Part shown: piece after piece, positions 44,480 through 55,344 of the stretch
Layout: the number at the start of each line of letters is the position of its first letter
Numbering within the stretch: position 1 is the stretch's first letter
Assembly (NCBI RefSeq): GCF_017591425.1
Contig: NW_024465421.1
Location: 24,441,001 to 24,505,000 of the forward strand
DNA length: 64,000 nt
Source of the DNA: Ochotona curzoniae
Lineage: Eukaryota > Chordata > Mammalia > Lagomorpha > Ochotonidae
Direction of reading: 5' to 3'
Program-made: the position numbers and the translations under genes
Notes under the pieces: model-generated
Databases searched by the model: none
Seen by the model: the letters and a program-made list of their open reading frames with translations, nothing else
Told to the model about the DNA's origin: nothing

Positions 44480-44672
44480 AGGATGGCCCGAGTGCTTGGG
44501 ACTCTGCAGCCATCAGGAAGACCTGGAAGAAGCTCCTAGCTGCTGGCTTCAGCACAGCCTAGCCCTCCCTCCGAGCAGTCATTTGGAGGATAAACCAGCA
44601 TGTAGAAAATTTTCCCTCTCTCTCTCTGTATGTGTCTGCCCTACCTTTCAAATACATAAAATAAATCTTTTG
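44480..44672 (+). mobile_element. SINE 3' half
   Basis: GATGGCCCGAGTGCTTGGGA to AAATACATAAAATAAATCTT. Confidence 0.7.
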
Positions 44673-44674
44673 TT

Positions 44675-44999
44675 TTTTTAAGTTTTGTTTATTTTTACTG
44701 AAAAGTCAGATACACATAGAGGAGGAAGGACAGAGAGGAAGATCTTCTGTCTGATGATTCACTCCTCAAGTGGCCACAACAACCGTAGCTACACCAATCC
44801 AAAACCAGGAGCCAGGAGCCTCTTCCAGGTCTCCCACACAGGTGGAGGGTCCCAAAGTTTTGGGCCGTCCTCCACTGATTTCTCAGGCAACAAGCAGGGA
44901 GCTGCATGGGAAATGGGGCTGCCAGAATATGAACTGGTGCCCATATGGGATCCTGGCATGTGCAAGGTGAGGACTCTGGCCACTACTGCACTGGGTCCA
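44675..44999 (-). mobile_element. C-type SINE
   Basis: Full length, TTTTTTAAGTTTTGTTTATT to CTGCACTGGGTCC; tail to tail with the preceding fragment. Confidence 0.9.
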
Positions 45000-45831
45000 A
45001 TAAATAATACAAAACCCAACAGCATTAGGACATCAAAGCCACCAGAGCAGAAAGCCCCGCCCACCCAGTTCTGCTCCTTTCCCGCTTAGGAGTTTGGGTG
45101 CACCCTAACCACGCACCACCAGCAAACAACATCCAGGGTGCTGCTTGACAGATTGTGCTATGGAACATGGACTTGGGGAACCAGCTTCAGGAACTGGAGC
45201 CTCCCACCCTGCCTGCCTCCCCTGGGGAGTCGTAGTGTGGGGCAGAGTTGCGAGGCCCAACAAACCTACACAGGACACGGAACCAAGCCTGGTGCTGCTT
45301 GCCTTCCCCACAGTGGAAAAGGTGGCCCCGGTGAGAACTTGCTCCTGCAGGCACTGTGCGGGGGGTGGGGGGACCGCCTGCGGTACGTGGGCAGGAAGGT
45401 GGGTTGTGTGGTCACAGTCACAGCTTATCACTTGGGAAGGGAAGTCATGTGACTGCAGGCCACTGCTCCTCATCTGAGCAGGGGAAGGACGCTGACAGCA
45501 CTGCCTTACTAAGAGCTGCTCAAAGCGCCAACAGCAGCAGTCAACAGGGTCCAAGCCAGCAGGAGCTAATTCCAACCATGGTGTCAAGGAAGGTGGGCAC
45601 AGCGTCAGGTGATGGGGCACGAACAGCGTGTCTCTGCCCACCCACTCCCCTCCTGGCTGGGTCCCACACACGACGGGGGGAAATATGCTGGGGCTGGGAA
45701 GCCACAGGCCACGTATGACAGGCGCCTGGGCCACGTAAGCCAGCATGTCAGTCCCACCTTGTTTCTGGCTATGAGAAACAGATTTCTGCTTGTGAAAGGT
45801 ATGGTGCTCTCATTTCCTTTTCCTGTTTGCT

Positions 45832-46085
45832 TGTTTTAAGATTCGCTTACTTGAACAGCAGTTACAAGAGAGGAAGAACATGGAGTAAAGATCTTCCAAT
45901 CCCTGGTCATGCCCTGGTGGCTACGATGGAGCCCATACCCCTAAGCCATTCTCTGCTACTTTCCCAGGGGCATTAAGCAGAGAGCTGGATCAGAAGTGAG
46001 CAGCTGAGACCTGAACCAGGGCTAGGCTGTGGGATGGAGGGGGTCCTAGGTGATGGCTCAGCCCACCACACCACAATGCTACCAT
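45832..46085 (-). mobile_element. Older C-type SINE
   Basis: TTTTAAGATTCGCTTACTTG start, GGGGCATTAAGCAGAGAGCT body, CCACACCACAATGC end. Confidence 0.65.
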
Positions 46086-47251
46086 CCAAAACAACAGGAC
46101 GCAGCCTGAGGGGACGGCGGGGTCCCACAGGGATCACGGGATAGGGCAGGGACACACCTGCCCTAGTGGGGGGGAGGGGGAGACAGAGGAAGACAGATCT
46201 AAATGCTGGCTTAAACACTGTGCTCTCTGACCTTCACTATCTTCCTGTAACTGTTTTTAAAAATAGTTCTTACTAGAAAACGTTGATATAGCTACCAGAA
46301 TGGCTTTAATTCAAAGAGCAAAAACTGACAGTGTGGGTAGGGAAGTCACAGCTCTCCCGGAGCACAGCAGGGGACTCCTCCCGGGGGACAGAGTTGCCAG
46401 CATCACCCAGCCATGCAACCCCAAGAATAAAAAGCTAGCAAACGAAGGCTTGTGGCTGGTGTGCTGCCCACTGAAAGCCACCCAAGTGGCACAGCCGGGG
46501 ACAGGAGGCAGGTGGTGGGGAGGGCTGGGCGCTCTTGCTGTACCCTCCCGGGAATCAGGAATGGGAGTAGTCAGGGCAGGGCTCATCAAGCCTGGCATGT
46601 TACCTGGGCTTGGCCAGGTGTGGCAGCAGGACCAGGGGAAAAGCCACCAGCAACCTGGGCACGACTGTCTGTGAGGAACTGGGCCAGCAAATGCAGCCTC
46701 CAATTCCGGGCGGACACAGGGGCACAGGGACACTGCCCGCCTGAACAGGACGCCACCTCACCCTCACTCTGGGAAATTGGGTGCATTTCCCAGACCCACC
46801 TGGTCACCAGCAGCACTGGAGCATGGGTCTCTGTGTCTGACTTCCTGAGCTGTCCTCTGTCGACTCTGGTGAGGGGTGGTGGTGTTGGCAGCCACCGGCA
46901 AGGTGCGTCTCAGGAGCAGCCTGTAGGTGCAGAGGCTCTCAGCCCAGCTTGCCCAGCCCTCAGGCCACGCCCCAGGCAGGGACCCGCCTCCCGGGGCAGG
47001 AGCAGGGCAGGCCGGGACAAAGCCGGATCAGAGTTGGGAATGAGCCGGGACAGCAAAGCACAGGGAGGGGGCAGCGCGCTTGTCCCTTGCATCAAGTCTG
47101 CTCCAGGCCTCCGTGCCAGACTTCTTCAAGCTCAGGGAGTGCACACGCTCCCCTCATGAGCTTCGGCCCGGAAGGCGGCGACCCCTCCAAACACTCCCTC
47201 CACAGGCTGACTTCTCCATTGGTACACCTCACACCTGTCCACCGACCTCCA

Positions 47252-47405
47252 TTTTTTTTTTTTAACGATTTACTTATTGATTCCACAGGCAGAGTGATGG
47301 GAAGGCAGAGACAGCTTCCATCTGCCAGCTCACTCCCCAGGTAGCTGGAACAGGCTAAGCCAGGAGCCCACCTGAGTCTCCAGGGCACCAAGGGTCTTGC
47401 TGCCT
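47252..47405 (-). mobile_element. SINE tail half
   Basis: T-run followed by AACGATTTACTTATTGATTC, and CCATCTGCCAGCTCACTCCC. Confidence 0.65.
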
Positions 47406-47606
47406 GCCCAGTGGATCTGAAGCAGAGCAGCTAGAGCTCAAAGCAGCACTGCGACAGGGATGCTGGGCAGTGAGTGGTGCAGACTGGCAGCTGTACTGCC
47501 CTGCCCGGTGGTTCTGAACAGGACTAGAAAAGGTAGGTTATGCAAGTGGCCTCTGACCAGTGAGGGGGAAAAGAACTCAGATCACATGGGACATCTGGTT
47601 AGGAAG

Positions 47607-47708
47607 AGAGGGCTGGGACAGTGCTACAGCCACACACAGCCCCCTACGGAGCGCAGAGGGCTGGGACAGGGCTACAGCCACACACAGCCCCCTACGGAGC
47701 GCAGAGGC
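47607..47708 (+). repeat. 48-bp direct duplication
   Basis: Two nearly perfect consecutive copies of a segment beginning GGCTGGGACAG and ending CCTACGGAGCGCAGAG, in the FAM234A first intron. Confidence 0.9.
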
Positions 47709-47935
47709 AGAGGGGGAAGCTGCTAATGTCCCATGAGGTGGGCAACAGAGCCTTCCACAGGCAGGCAAGTTCCACTCGGGAGGCAGGTGCCCAAACCACT
47801 CCACAGCCATGGTATCCTGGGGCTCCTGCGTCCTGCAGTGACCACAGGCAAGCAGAAGTGAATGTGGTCAGGCGAGTTTCACCTGCCCGCCCAATGGCCA
47901 ACCTCCCTCAGCATCCCTGAAAACCTCTGCCATGG

Positions 47936-48229
47936 GCCCGGTGCAGTAGCCTGGTGCCTAAACTTCTTGCTTTGCATGTACCAGGATCCATATGGGTGCC
48001 AGTTCTGATCCTGACAGCGCCGCTTGCCACCCAGCTCCCTGCCTGTGGCCTGGGAAAGCAGTCAAGGACAGCTCAAAGCCTTGAGACCCTGCATCCATGT
48101 GGGAGACCTGGAAGAGGCTCCTGGCTTCGGATTGGCGCAGGTCAGGCTGTTGCAGCCACTTGGGGAGTGAACCAGCAGAAAGGATCTTCCTCTCTCTCCT
48201 CTTCTCTGTATATCTGACTTTGCAATAAA
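47936..48229 (+). mobile_element. C-type SINE
   Basis: GGCCCGGTGCAGTAGCCTGG head to GACTTTGCAATAAAC. Confidence 0.9.
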
Positions 48230-48400
48230 CAATTCACTCTCCCAATGGCTGCAATAGCTGGGGCTGGGACAAGCTGGTGGCAGGGTCCCAAGCACCTGGT
48301 CATCCTCTGCTCCTTTCCCATGTGCATTAGCAGGGAGCTGGTTGGGAAGTGGAGCCACCAGGACTTGCAGCACAGGTGGTGGTTTATTCTCTGTGCCACG
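48230..48400 (-). mobile_element. SINE without its tail
   Basis: Starts mid-element at AATTCACTCTCCCAATGGC and ends at the head shared with the next copy, so three SINE segments are packed into about 790 bp. Confidence 0.75.
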
Positions 48401-48726
48401 GGGCCCGGCGGTGTGGCCTAGCAGTTAAAGTCCTCTCCTTGAACGCGCCAGGATCCTATATGGGCGCTGGTTCTAATCCCAGCAGCTCCACTTCCCATCC
48501 AGCTCCCTGCTTGTGGCCTGGGAAAGGAGTTGAGGATGGCCCAAAGCCTTGGGGCCCTGCACCTGCATGGGAGACTCGGAAGAAGCTCTGGGCTCCTGGC
48601 TTCGGATGGGCGCAACTCCAGCCATTGAAGCCACTTGGGGAGTGAACCAGCAAATGGCAGATCTTCCTCTCTGTATATCTGACTTTCCAATTAAAATAAA
48701 TTTAAAAATCTTAAAAAAAAAAAAAA
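48401..48726 (+). mobile_element. C-type SINE, full length (reference copy)
   Basis: The least-mutated copy here. It begins GGGCCCGGCGGTGTGGCCTA, whose tRNA-derived head serves as an internal RNA polymerase III promoter. The body contains CCATCCAGCTCCCTGCTTGT, GGCCTGGGAAAG, CTTGGGGCCCTGCACC and CTTGGGGAGTGAACCAGC, and it closes with TCTTCCTCTCTGTATATC, a T-to-A rich tail and poly(A). This lagomorph family explains most short ORFs in the window. Confidence 0.93.
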
Positions 48727-48810
48727 GGCAGACAGGGAGGGAGGAAGGCAGTTAGCTAGGAAGGAAGGGAGGAAGACAGAGAGGGAGGGAGGGAGGGAGG
48801 AAGCCAGCCG
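48727..48810 (+). repeat. GGAA/GGGA-rich microsatellite
   Basis: Purine tract of GGGAGGGAGGAAGG and GAGGGAGGGAGGGAGG words directly following the poly(A) tail of the plus-strand SINE that ends at 48726. It probably grew out of that tail. Confidence 0.9.
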
Positions 48811-48929
48811 GCTTGCAGCAGATGGGCTAAACTGCCTTTGTCATGATAGGTGACATGACAGTTCTGGGTCCTGAACTATCAAAGATTTCATAAAGTCGGA
48901 CTTAATGCACAGAGAATGCACATTAAGGC

Positions 48930-49203
48930 TGGCGGAGGGACCAGCACCATGGCATAGCTGGTAGAACTGCTGCCTGCAGCGCCAGTATCCCATGTGAGTG
49001 CCGGTTCAAGCCCTGGCTGCTGCACTTCCAAAAACAACAGGAATGGCTCTAGTGCTTGGGCTCCTGCAGCCGTGAAAGACACCTGGACAGAGCCCGACTG
49101 CATCGCCCAGCTCTGCCCACTGTGGACAATTGGGCAATGAACTAACAGATGGGAAAATCTTTCTTCCCATCTCTCTTTGCAACTCTCCTTTCAAATAAAA
49201 AGG
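48930..49203 (+). mobile_element. Older C-type SINE
   Basis: GACCAGCACCATGGCATAGC head to CTCCTTTCAAATAAAAAGG. Confidence 0.75.
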
Positions 49204-51716
49204 AAGAGAACAGTTAGTGAAACCCAAAGGCATGGGGTTCCTGTTCCAGATCTGTCTTCCATGTTCACGGCCTGACCTCAGCTCTGTCCCAACTGCCCCA
49301 CCATAGGCACCAAGGACGGCTCAGTACTACTGCTGGTGGTCTAGGATTAACTTACAATGGACAATTCTTTACCAAACACAGGTCCTTTAGCAGGGCCAGA
49401 CAGAGGCCAGCGAGGCAAAGAGCAGTCCCAGGCAGGGCCCCGCAGCAGCTACCTGCGCTCTCCATCTCCCACCCCCCAGCCCTGACTGCCCCACCTTCGC
49501 AGGGCTCCTGGCCTCAGGCCTCGACTACGAACAGCACACACAGAAGACCACTGTCCAAGCAGGGTCCCTTTAGCCCACCAGATGGGTGCTTCTCCTGACA
49601 ACACCCCTCCAGGCCGCAGGGCTTGCCTTGTAAGGACTGGGACCCATGCGGGCAATGCCGCTTTTGAACGCAGGCAAAGCTCACCACAGGGGAGGGTGGG
49701 GGGACACTGACACCCCTGAACACGCAGCAAGCCACGGGTTTAGCCTGGTGCGTGAGGCCCACCACCCACACTGGCCCCAGGGCCCTGCCTTGCAGTGGGA
49801 GAGCTGGGCTCCACAGGGCTCTGAGCACTGCACAACACTGTCCTCTGACACGTGTCCTTGGGCCTTCCGGAGCAAGCCCAGCCCACCTTCTCAGGCTCTT
49901 CATCCATGCTGCCTGCGCCCCAGGGCCCTCAAAGGAAGGACGGGAGGTTCAAAACATCAGACTCTGACCCCAACAGTTCCCCCCAAAATAAGGTAGTTCT
50001 GAGGACTCCAGGTTTCTTTGGTTCAAATTACAACCACTGCTAAACTCTACTCAAAGAGAAGGCAGGAGAGACAGGAAAGGTATTTTGCCTTTGCACCTGT
50101 AACGGGCATCTGCAAACCACAGACTTAGCACCAACTTCCTTGGCATCCCATGGTGGCATGAGCAAGCCCACGTCCTGCCAGGCTCTGCAGAACCATTAAG
50201 CGTGGAAGGCTCCTGGAGTCCCAGCTCGGGTACAGCATGCCTCTCTCAGCCGACAAGAGGCTACATGGAATCAGCATGTCACGACCAAGGTGACAGAGAT
50301 TAAAGGAAGGCACAATCTGTATCTGTGTACATGCTGAAAGAGATGAACCCTGTCAGAGTGGGCATCAGACACTGGATCCTCCTCGCCTGCATCCGGTCTT
50401 ATTCTGCTACTTTCCGCCAGCCAGGGTCCAGGGACAGAGCCTGGGAATTCACTCACAGGAGGTTCTCCCCATCTAAAATGATGGTTATCAAGTCCATTTC
50501 TTGACTTTAATGCCAAGCAAAACGAGAAAAAAACAAAACATGAGGGTAACAATGTGACTTAAATACAAACTAGCATGGACACATAATGCCCAGGGGGACT
50601 AGTTCCCTAGCCAGGACATTATTGGTGTCTGCGCAACACCAAGGCCCTGGGCTGCCCCACCTGCTCTGAGGGCAATACACAGGGACAGTGAAAGCTTCAC
50701 CCGGTGGAGCAGCTGAGAGCTGCAGGATCACAAAACCCCCTGAGCTGCAGACAGGAAAAGAACCATGTCTCTCAGAGCAACACACCAAGCCAGTGGGCAG
50801 AGATGAGGCTGGCTCCAGAGGAGGATGAGGCCACCATGTTCCCTGCTGCCCGGCCGACTTCCTGCTAACGCACACTCTGAGCAGGTGGCAGGAGACCAAG
50901 CACCCAGGCCGTTAGCAGGGAGCTGGACCAGAAATGGAGCAGCCCCTGATGACGTATGTGTTGACTCTGGACTCCTTTGATCAGGCAAGAATTATCCAGA
51001 ACAGAGGGTCCTTGCTGTATAGCCCCTGAATTTGTCCCTTCATCTGTGGACTGCCTGGGGATCACCTTTGGTCACCAGCCAGGACAATGATTTGAAGAGC
51101 AAGCGACACACATGTTGGACACTTCGCATGCTTGTCAGCTTCAAACTTCAGAGCTGTTCCCTTCCAGCCCACACCAGGGAGCTCAGTACCTTTCATTCCA
51201 GTATTTAGTGCACTTTTCTCCCCTGTTGTATGGGACAGTTAAGGCCAAGTGGGCATCTGCAGAGTCCCTGGGGCCAAGCCAACAGTGTATATTCAATAAG
51301 AACAGGTGATGCACAGGTGGAGTTTCACGGAGCGTTGTCTCCAGGCAAAACAGGCCCAATACAGTAACGCTCCTGAGCCCTCAGGTCCTCCACAATTCCC
51401 TAGCCATCTTCCCGCAGGTGTGCCCACTGTCTGCTCCATGGGGACGAGCCCGACCACAGTCAGGAGTGGTGTGCAGCACCCGTGAGGTCCTTCCACTGAG
51501 CAAAACAGACATCAGACAATGACAGTCAGTGTGGAGCTGTTTACAGCCAACAGCTACGCCTTCCCGTCCCCGAGAACAAGCCCAAGAGAAAGAACAAGCA
51601 CGTAATTATTCCTCCTGAGAACAAACATTAAGGTCATGGATCCCTGCCAAAGGCGAGAGAAGCCCAGCACGTGTTCCCCAGCCCTTCACGACTCCTTCCT
51701 TCTGTAACTGAAACAT

Positions 51717-51903
51717 GTCTTTAATTCTGTTTACTTTTCTTTTTTGAAAGTCCAAGTGACAGATCTCCTATCCACTGCTTCACGCTCTAAATGCCAGCCA
51801 CAGATGCAGCCAGCCATGCCTAGGCAGGAAAGAAGCTACCCTGGGACTTACACCCAGGCACCCCAAGTAGCATTCTAACTGCTCTGCTGAGGTGCCAGCC
51901 CCA
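51717..51903 (-). mobile_element. Older SINE, partial
   Basis: TTTCTTTTTTGAAAGTCCAA start and TGCTGAGGTGCCAGCCCC end, with the middle deleted. Confidence 0.6.
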
Positions 51904-52299
51904 CAAAACATTCAGAGTAATTGAGGATGGGTCACAATATCTCCTGAAGTGAGGCTGTGGCTGGATAGCTAAATGCACTGCAGACAGGAAGCAACTCCTC
52001 CTATTTCTGGTTTTCCAAAAACTACAGGCAGTCAGCTTTCTTCATGGATTAAGGTTGGCATTCTCATGGAGAGGTCTCCACACCTTACATTAAGCAGGCT
52101 GTGGGACAGAAAGGAGTGTGACTCTGTGAGAGAAGTTAGACTGGGCAGTAGGCAGTTAGGGTATTCTGGGTCCCCAAGTCATTTTTCCTCAAATATAAGA
52201 GTATTTTCCCTACCATGTCTTGGATTCACCAGAGCAAGGGACAAGGGTGATATTAGCATATCAATTCCCCACCTGAAGCATCAGCCATTATCTCCGGCC

Positions 52300-52725
52300 A
52301 TTGTGTAGGAGGGCCTCAGGCTGATCTCCTTATCACTGAAAAGAGGACTGGAGGCCAGGAATGTCCCAAGGCCAGGAATGCCCAATGTCTGCCACCTGTC
52401 TGGTCTTTTGCCCCAAAGCCAGATACCAGGGGGACCAGGAATTTCCTTCTGTCCTTGAAGAGCCCCTTTGAAGCAAACCTTTAAAAAGACCCACCATTAA
52501 TACTGGTCTCTTTTTTTCCTCCACTTTCTCCTGCCACTATGGCAGGGGGGAAGGGTCCTTTCTATCTCAGAGCCCCCTCCTGTCACTAGGACGGGAGTCC
52601 CCTTTCTCAACTTTTTAAATAAATCTTGCTTTAAAACTAAACTGTGTCCGCATGAAAATTCTTCTTTCCTGCAAGACAAGAATTGAGGTTGCTGCCATAT
52701 TCCGGGTCAAAAACCCTATAACAAC
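52300..52725 (+). mobile_element. LTR-like segment, probable solo LTR of an old endogenous retrovirus
   Basis: It has the layout of an LTR: a pyrimidine-rich region, a poly(A) signal (AATAAA in TTTTTAAATAAATCTTGC, about 52613-52625), and a U5-like tail (TTTCCTGCAAGACAAGAATT then GGTTGCTGCC) of the kind that closes many class I elements. I find no gag, pol or env reading frame beside it and no convincing primer-binding site. The ends are uncertain. Confidence 0.5.
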
Positions 52726-53204
52726 TCCAGCCTGATCCCTTTGGACCAACCCAAAGACTGGGTGGGCCTCGGTCTCCATCCTTCCATCTAAAGAATCTAT
52801 CACCTGAACGGGCAGACCAGAGAAGCACCTGCTGCCTAGTGCCAACAGGTATCTGTGTTATCCCCAGGGTAGATTCAGGACTTGCTCTCAGTATCTCCTT
52901 CTGGTATTTAAGTCAGGAGCCAGCCTTTTGCTTTAAGGTCCTGACAACCTAAGTTCCACAAGGGGTTTGCAAAGCTAGAGCCGGATAAGAACCCCCTGTT
53001 GGACAAGAAGCTCACCTGCCAAACATGTGAAAGGCAGGCGGATGGCTCATAGCACCCATGACAAGCAGGGTGTTATCCACAGGGACAGAGAGTCACCCAT
53101 GTTGTATCTTGGGCTCACTCCCCAAATAATTCTAAAGGACTGGGCTGGGACAGAACAAAGCTCAGAGTGGGTCTCAACCTGGCTCTCCCTTTGTGAGTGC
53201 AGAG

Positions 53205-53680
53205 GCATCTACTGCTTTCCCAGGGTCATAAACAGAGAGCTGGATAGAAAGGAGGACAACTGGGACTCAAAGTGGTACCCACATGGGATGCTGGTGCTGC
53301 AGGCAGTGGCATTAGCCACTAAGCCAGAATGTAGGCCGCCTCTCCTCCCGTACAGCCCCACTGACACAGGACCCACTCTTCTGCTCATTTACTTTCTTGA
53401 AGGAGTTGTATATTAATGCATTCTCTAACCACTTGCTTTGAAACTTACAGCTTGCAGATGCAGTGGATGGTGTATGGAGCTGGGGTCCGGACACCGTGGG
53501 GAACAGCCATGTCACTCACTGAAATACAGCTTCACTCTGGGTTCCTGCTTCCCACACGGTAGGCCTGCACGGAGCTCCTGTCTTTAGCCCAGCCCAGCCC
53601 TGACTGCTGCAGCCACTGGGGTGTGAACCAACAGACACAAGCTCTCTGTCATTCTGCTTCTCATAAACCAATAAATAGAT
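53205..53680. mobile_element. Two SINE fragments (reverse then forward)
   Basis: Reverse body (about 53205-53330, TACTGCTTTCCCAGGGTCAT to TTAGCCACTAAGCCAGA) and forward 3' part (about 53560-53680, ending CATAAACCAATAAATAGATC). Confidence 0.6.
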
Positions 53681-54289
53681 CTAGATGTGGGGCCCCTACG
53701 GGCATCCGCGCCACTCACTTCCCCTCCAGGAACAGTGGATGTGCTGGTCTGATGGAACACCCCCCGCCCAGAGCCTGACCTTGGGGAAGGCTCCTTTCCC
53801 AGGCTTGCTGACTAAGACAAACAGCAGGACCAGGCACAATGTCCAGACTCCAGATGCTTGGGCACTCTTTCCAACAGGTATGTTAACGGCTATGGTGCTC
53901 TGCATGCCTCCCTTCAGAAGGCAGAATCCCAGTGGCGGGGTGATGTGATTGGGATCCGACACTTGTGGTCCCACCCCAGCAGCCTCTCCTCACTGCCTGG
54001 CTCCTTCCCCATGACCAGGTCCTCCTGGAGTGGTGGTCACCCCGAGGCTGGGTCGAGATGCATCCTCACCCAGCAGGGGCCAGGGGGCTGAGGTCACTGC
54101 TTTCCTTCCAGCCTCCACAGAAGGGGGGCGCCCGCTGCCCTGGGCACCAGAAAGCCACAGCCGCCCAGCCAACCACAAGCATTCCTGAGCACCCACAGGG
54201 AGAGGCGCCCAGCATGCTGAGACATCAGTCTGCCAAGGACTGTGCTCCCCACCTCCCAGCCCCTGGCCTCTGCCCTGGTGGACAACTCA

Positions 54290-54450
54290 GAGGTGCTCCC
54301 AGCCCTGACCTGGGGACAGCCCGGAGGCGCTCGCGACGCTGATCTGGGGACAGCCCTACCCAGGGGATGGACAGCGGTGCTCTGCTTGCAGCCCTGACCC
54401 GGGGACAGCCCGCGTGCTCGCAGCCCTGACCCGGGGACACTTCCGTCTCG
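54290..54450 (+). repeat. About 32-bp GC-rich tandem repeat
   Basis: Several imperfect copies of CAGCCCTGACCYGGGGACAG separated by GCTCGC-type spacers, about 200 bp from the inferred FAM234A first exon. Confidence 0.75.
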
Positions 54451-54662
54451 GACGATGGGGCAGCCTCTGAACCCTAACCCTCCGCACACCTGTCCACCTG
54501 ACGCAGACAATCCTCGGGCGCTCAGCGCGCGCCCTGGCCACCTGCCGCGGAGTCAGCACATCTCCCGCCCCGAGAGCCTCCCGCGCTCGAACCCAAGGCC
54601 AGGCGGCCGGGAGCCCCACGGCGCCCGCGCTCCCTCCGCGCCGCGCACTCGACGACACTCAC

Positions 54663-54770
54663 CTGCGCCGCGCTGTCCGCCGGGGCCGCAGGCGCTCCGG
54701 GCCCCGCCCCCGCGTCACTTCCGGCCGGCCGGGCGCGAACGGCCGGAAGCGCTCCTGCCCCGGCCCCGCC
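54663..54770 (-). other. FAM234A: Probable non-coding first exon of FAM234A
   Basis: The minus-strand sequence ends in GGCGCAG followed by GTGAGTGTC, a strong donor at 54663/54662. The next minus-strand acceptor compatible with FAM234A is at 44356, implying a first intron of about 10.3 kb. The 5' limit is not visible; the value given is approximate. Confidence 0.5.
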
Positions 54771-54772
54771 TT

Positions 54773-54785
54773 GTTGCCTAGCAAC
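54773..54785. promoter_or_regulatory. Palindromic RFX X-box
   Basis: GTTGCCTAGCAAC is a palindromic X-box, the binding site of RFX factors, placed just upstream of the inferred FAM234A first exon. ETS-type cores lie close by: ACTTCCGG at 54717-54724 and CCGGAAGC at 54743-54750. Confidence 0.65.
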
Positions 54786-55220
54786 GGGCCCGCGCCCCCC
54801 GCCCTCTCCTGGCGGAGGCCAGAGTGGGCACAACATGCATCGGGTGGCCATGGCCATTTAAGGTGATAAATGAGGGTAGCCCCAGAGAACGCCAGCTGGA
54901 CAAACCCAGGATCTACGACACGAGTCTCTGGGTTCAGGTGCACACGCGGTGTGTGCTGCAATGGAGACTGGCGTGAGCTCGCGGAGGGCTCGGGTGAAGC
55001 ACAGCACCGGCCTAAGCGGCTACCCCACAAAGCTCACCTGGGTCGCCTTGGGAGCCCACACCTTGCAGGTCTGAGGAACCCCAGGAGGCACCGGGTTGCT
55101 CTTCTTGGTCCCATTTCATTTACTAAACAGACTCCGGTTCCCCCAGGGGCGGAGTCGGGACTCCGGCTCCGCCCCCTGGCCGGCCCGTGCCCCCGGGAGC
55201 CACGCCCCAGTCCGCGGGGG

Positions 55221-55233
55221 ACTACATTTCCCG
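55221..55233 (+). promoter_or_regulatory. LUC7L: ACTAYRNNNCCCR promoter motif (ZNF143-like)
   Basis: ACTACATTTCCCG fits the conserved vertebrate promoter motif ACTAYRNNNCCCR, associated with ZNF143 and related factors. It lies 112 bp upstream of the LUC7L ATG inside the CpG island. Confidence 0.55.
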
Positions 55234-55344
55234 ACAGGACGCGCGCCGGTGTGACGCGCGTGCTCCCGGCGTCCCGCGCGGGGCCGCATTGCCGAGCGCG
55301 CCGTGTCTCCGCGGACGCGCTTCTCCGCGCCTGTCTCCGCCGCC

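Larger units (their letters stand above)
44357..54662 (-). other. FAM234A first intron (about 10.3 kb)
   Basis: Spans from the inferred first exon to the acceptor at 44356. It holds the SINEs, duplications and LTR-like segment listed above. The intervals 46090-47250, 49210-51715 and 53690-54290 show no recognisable repeat or exon, apart from a partial SINE near 50850-50945. Confidence 0.55.

Noticed and set aside
48401..48480. tRNA-like gene
   Set aside because: The A- and B-box-like head is the tRNA-derived part of a SINE; it has no cloverleaf-forming 3' half.
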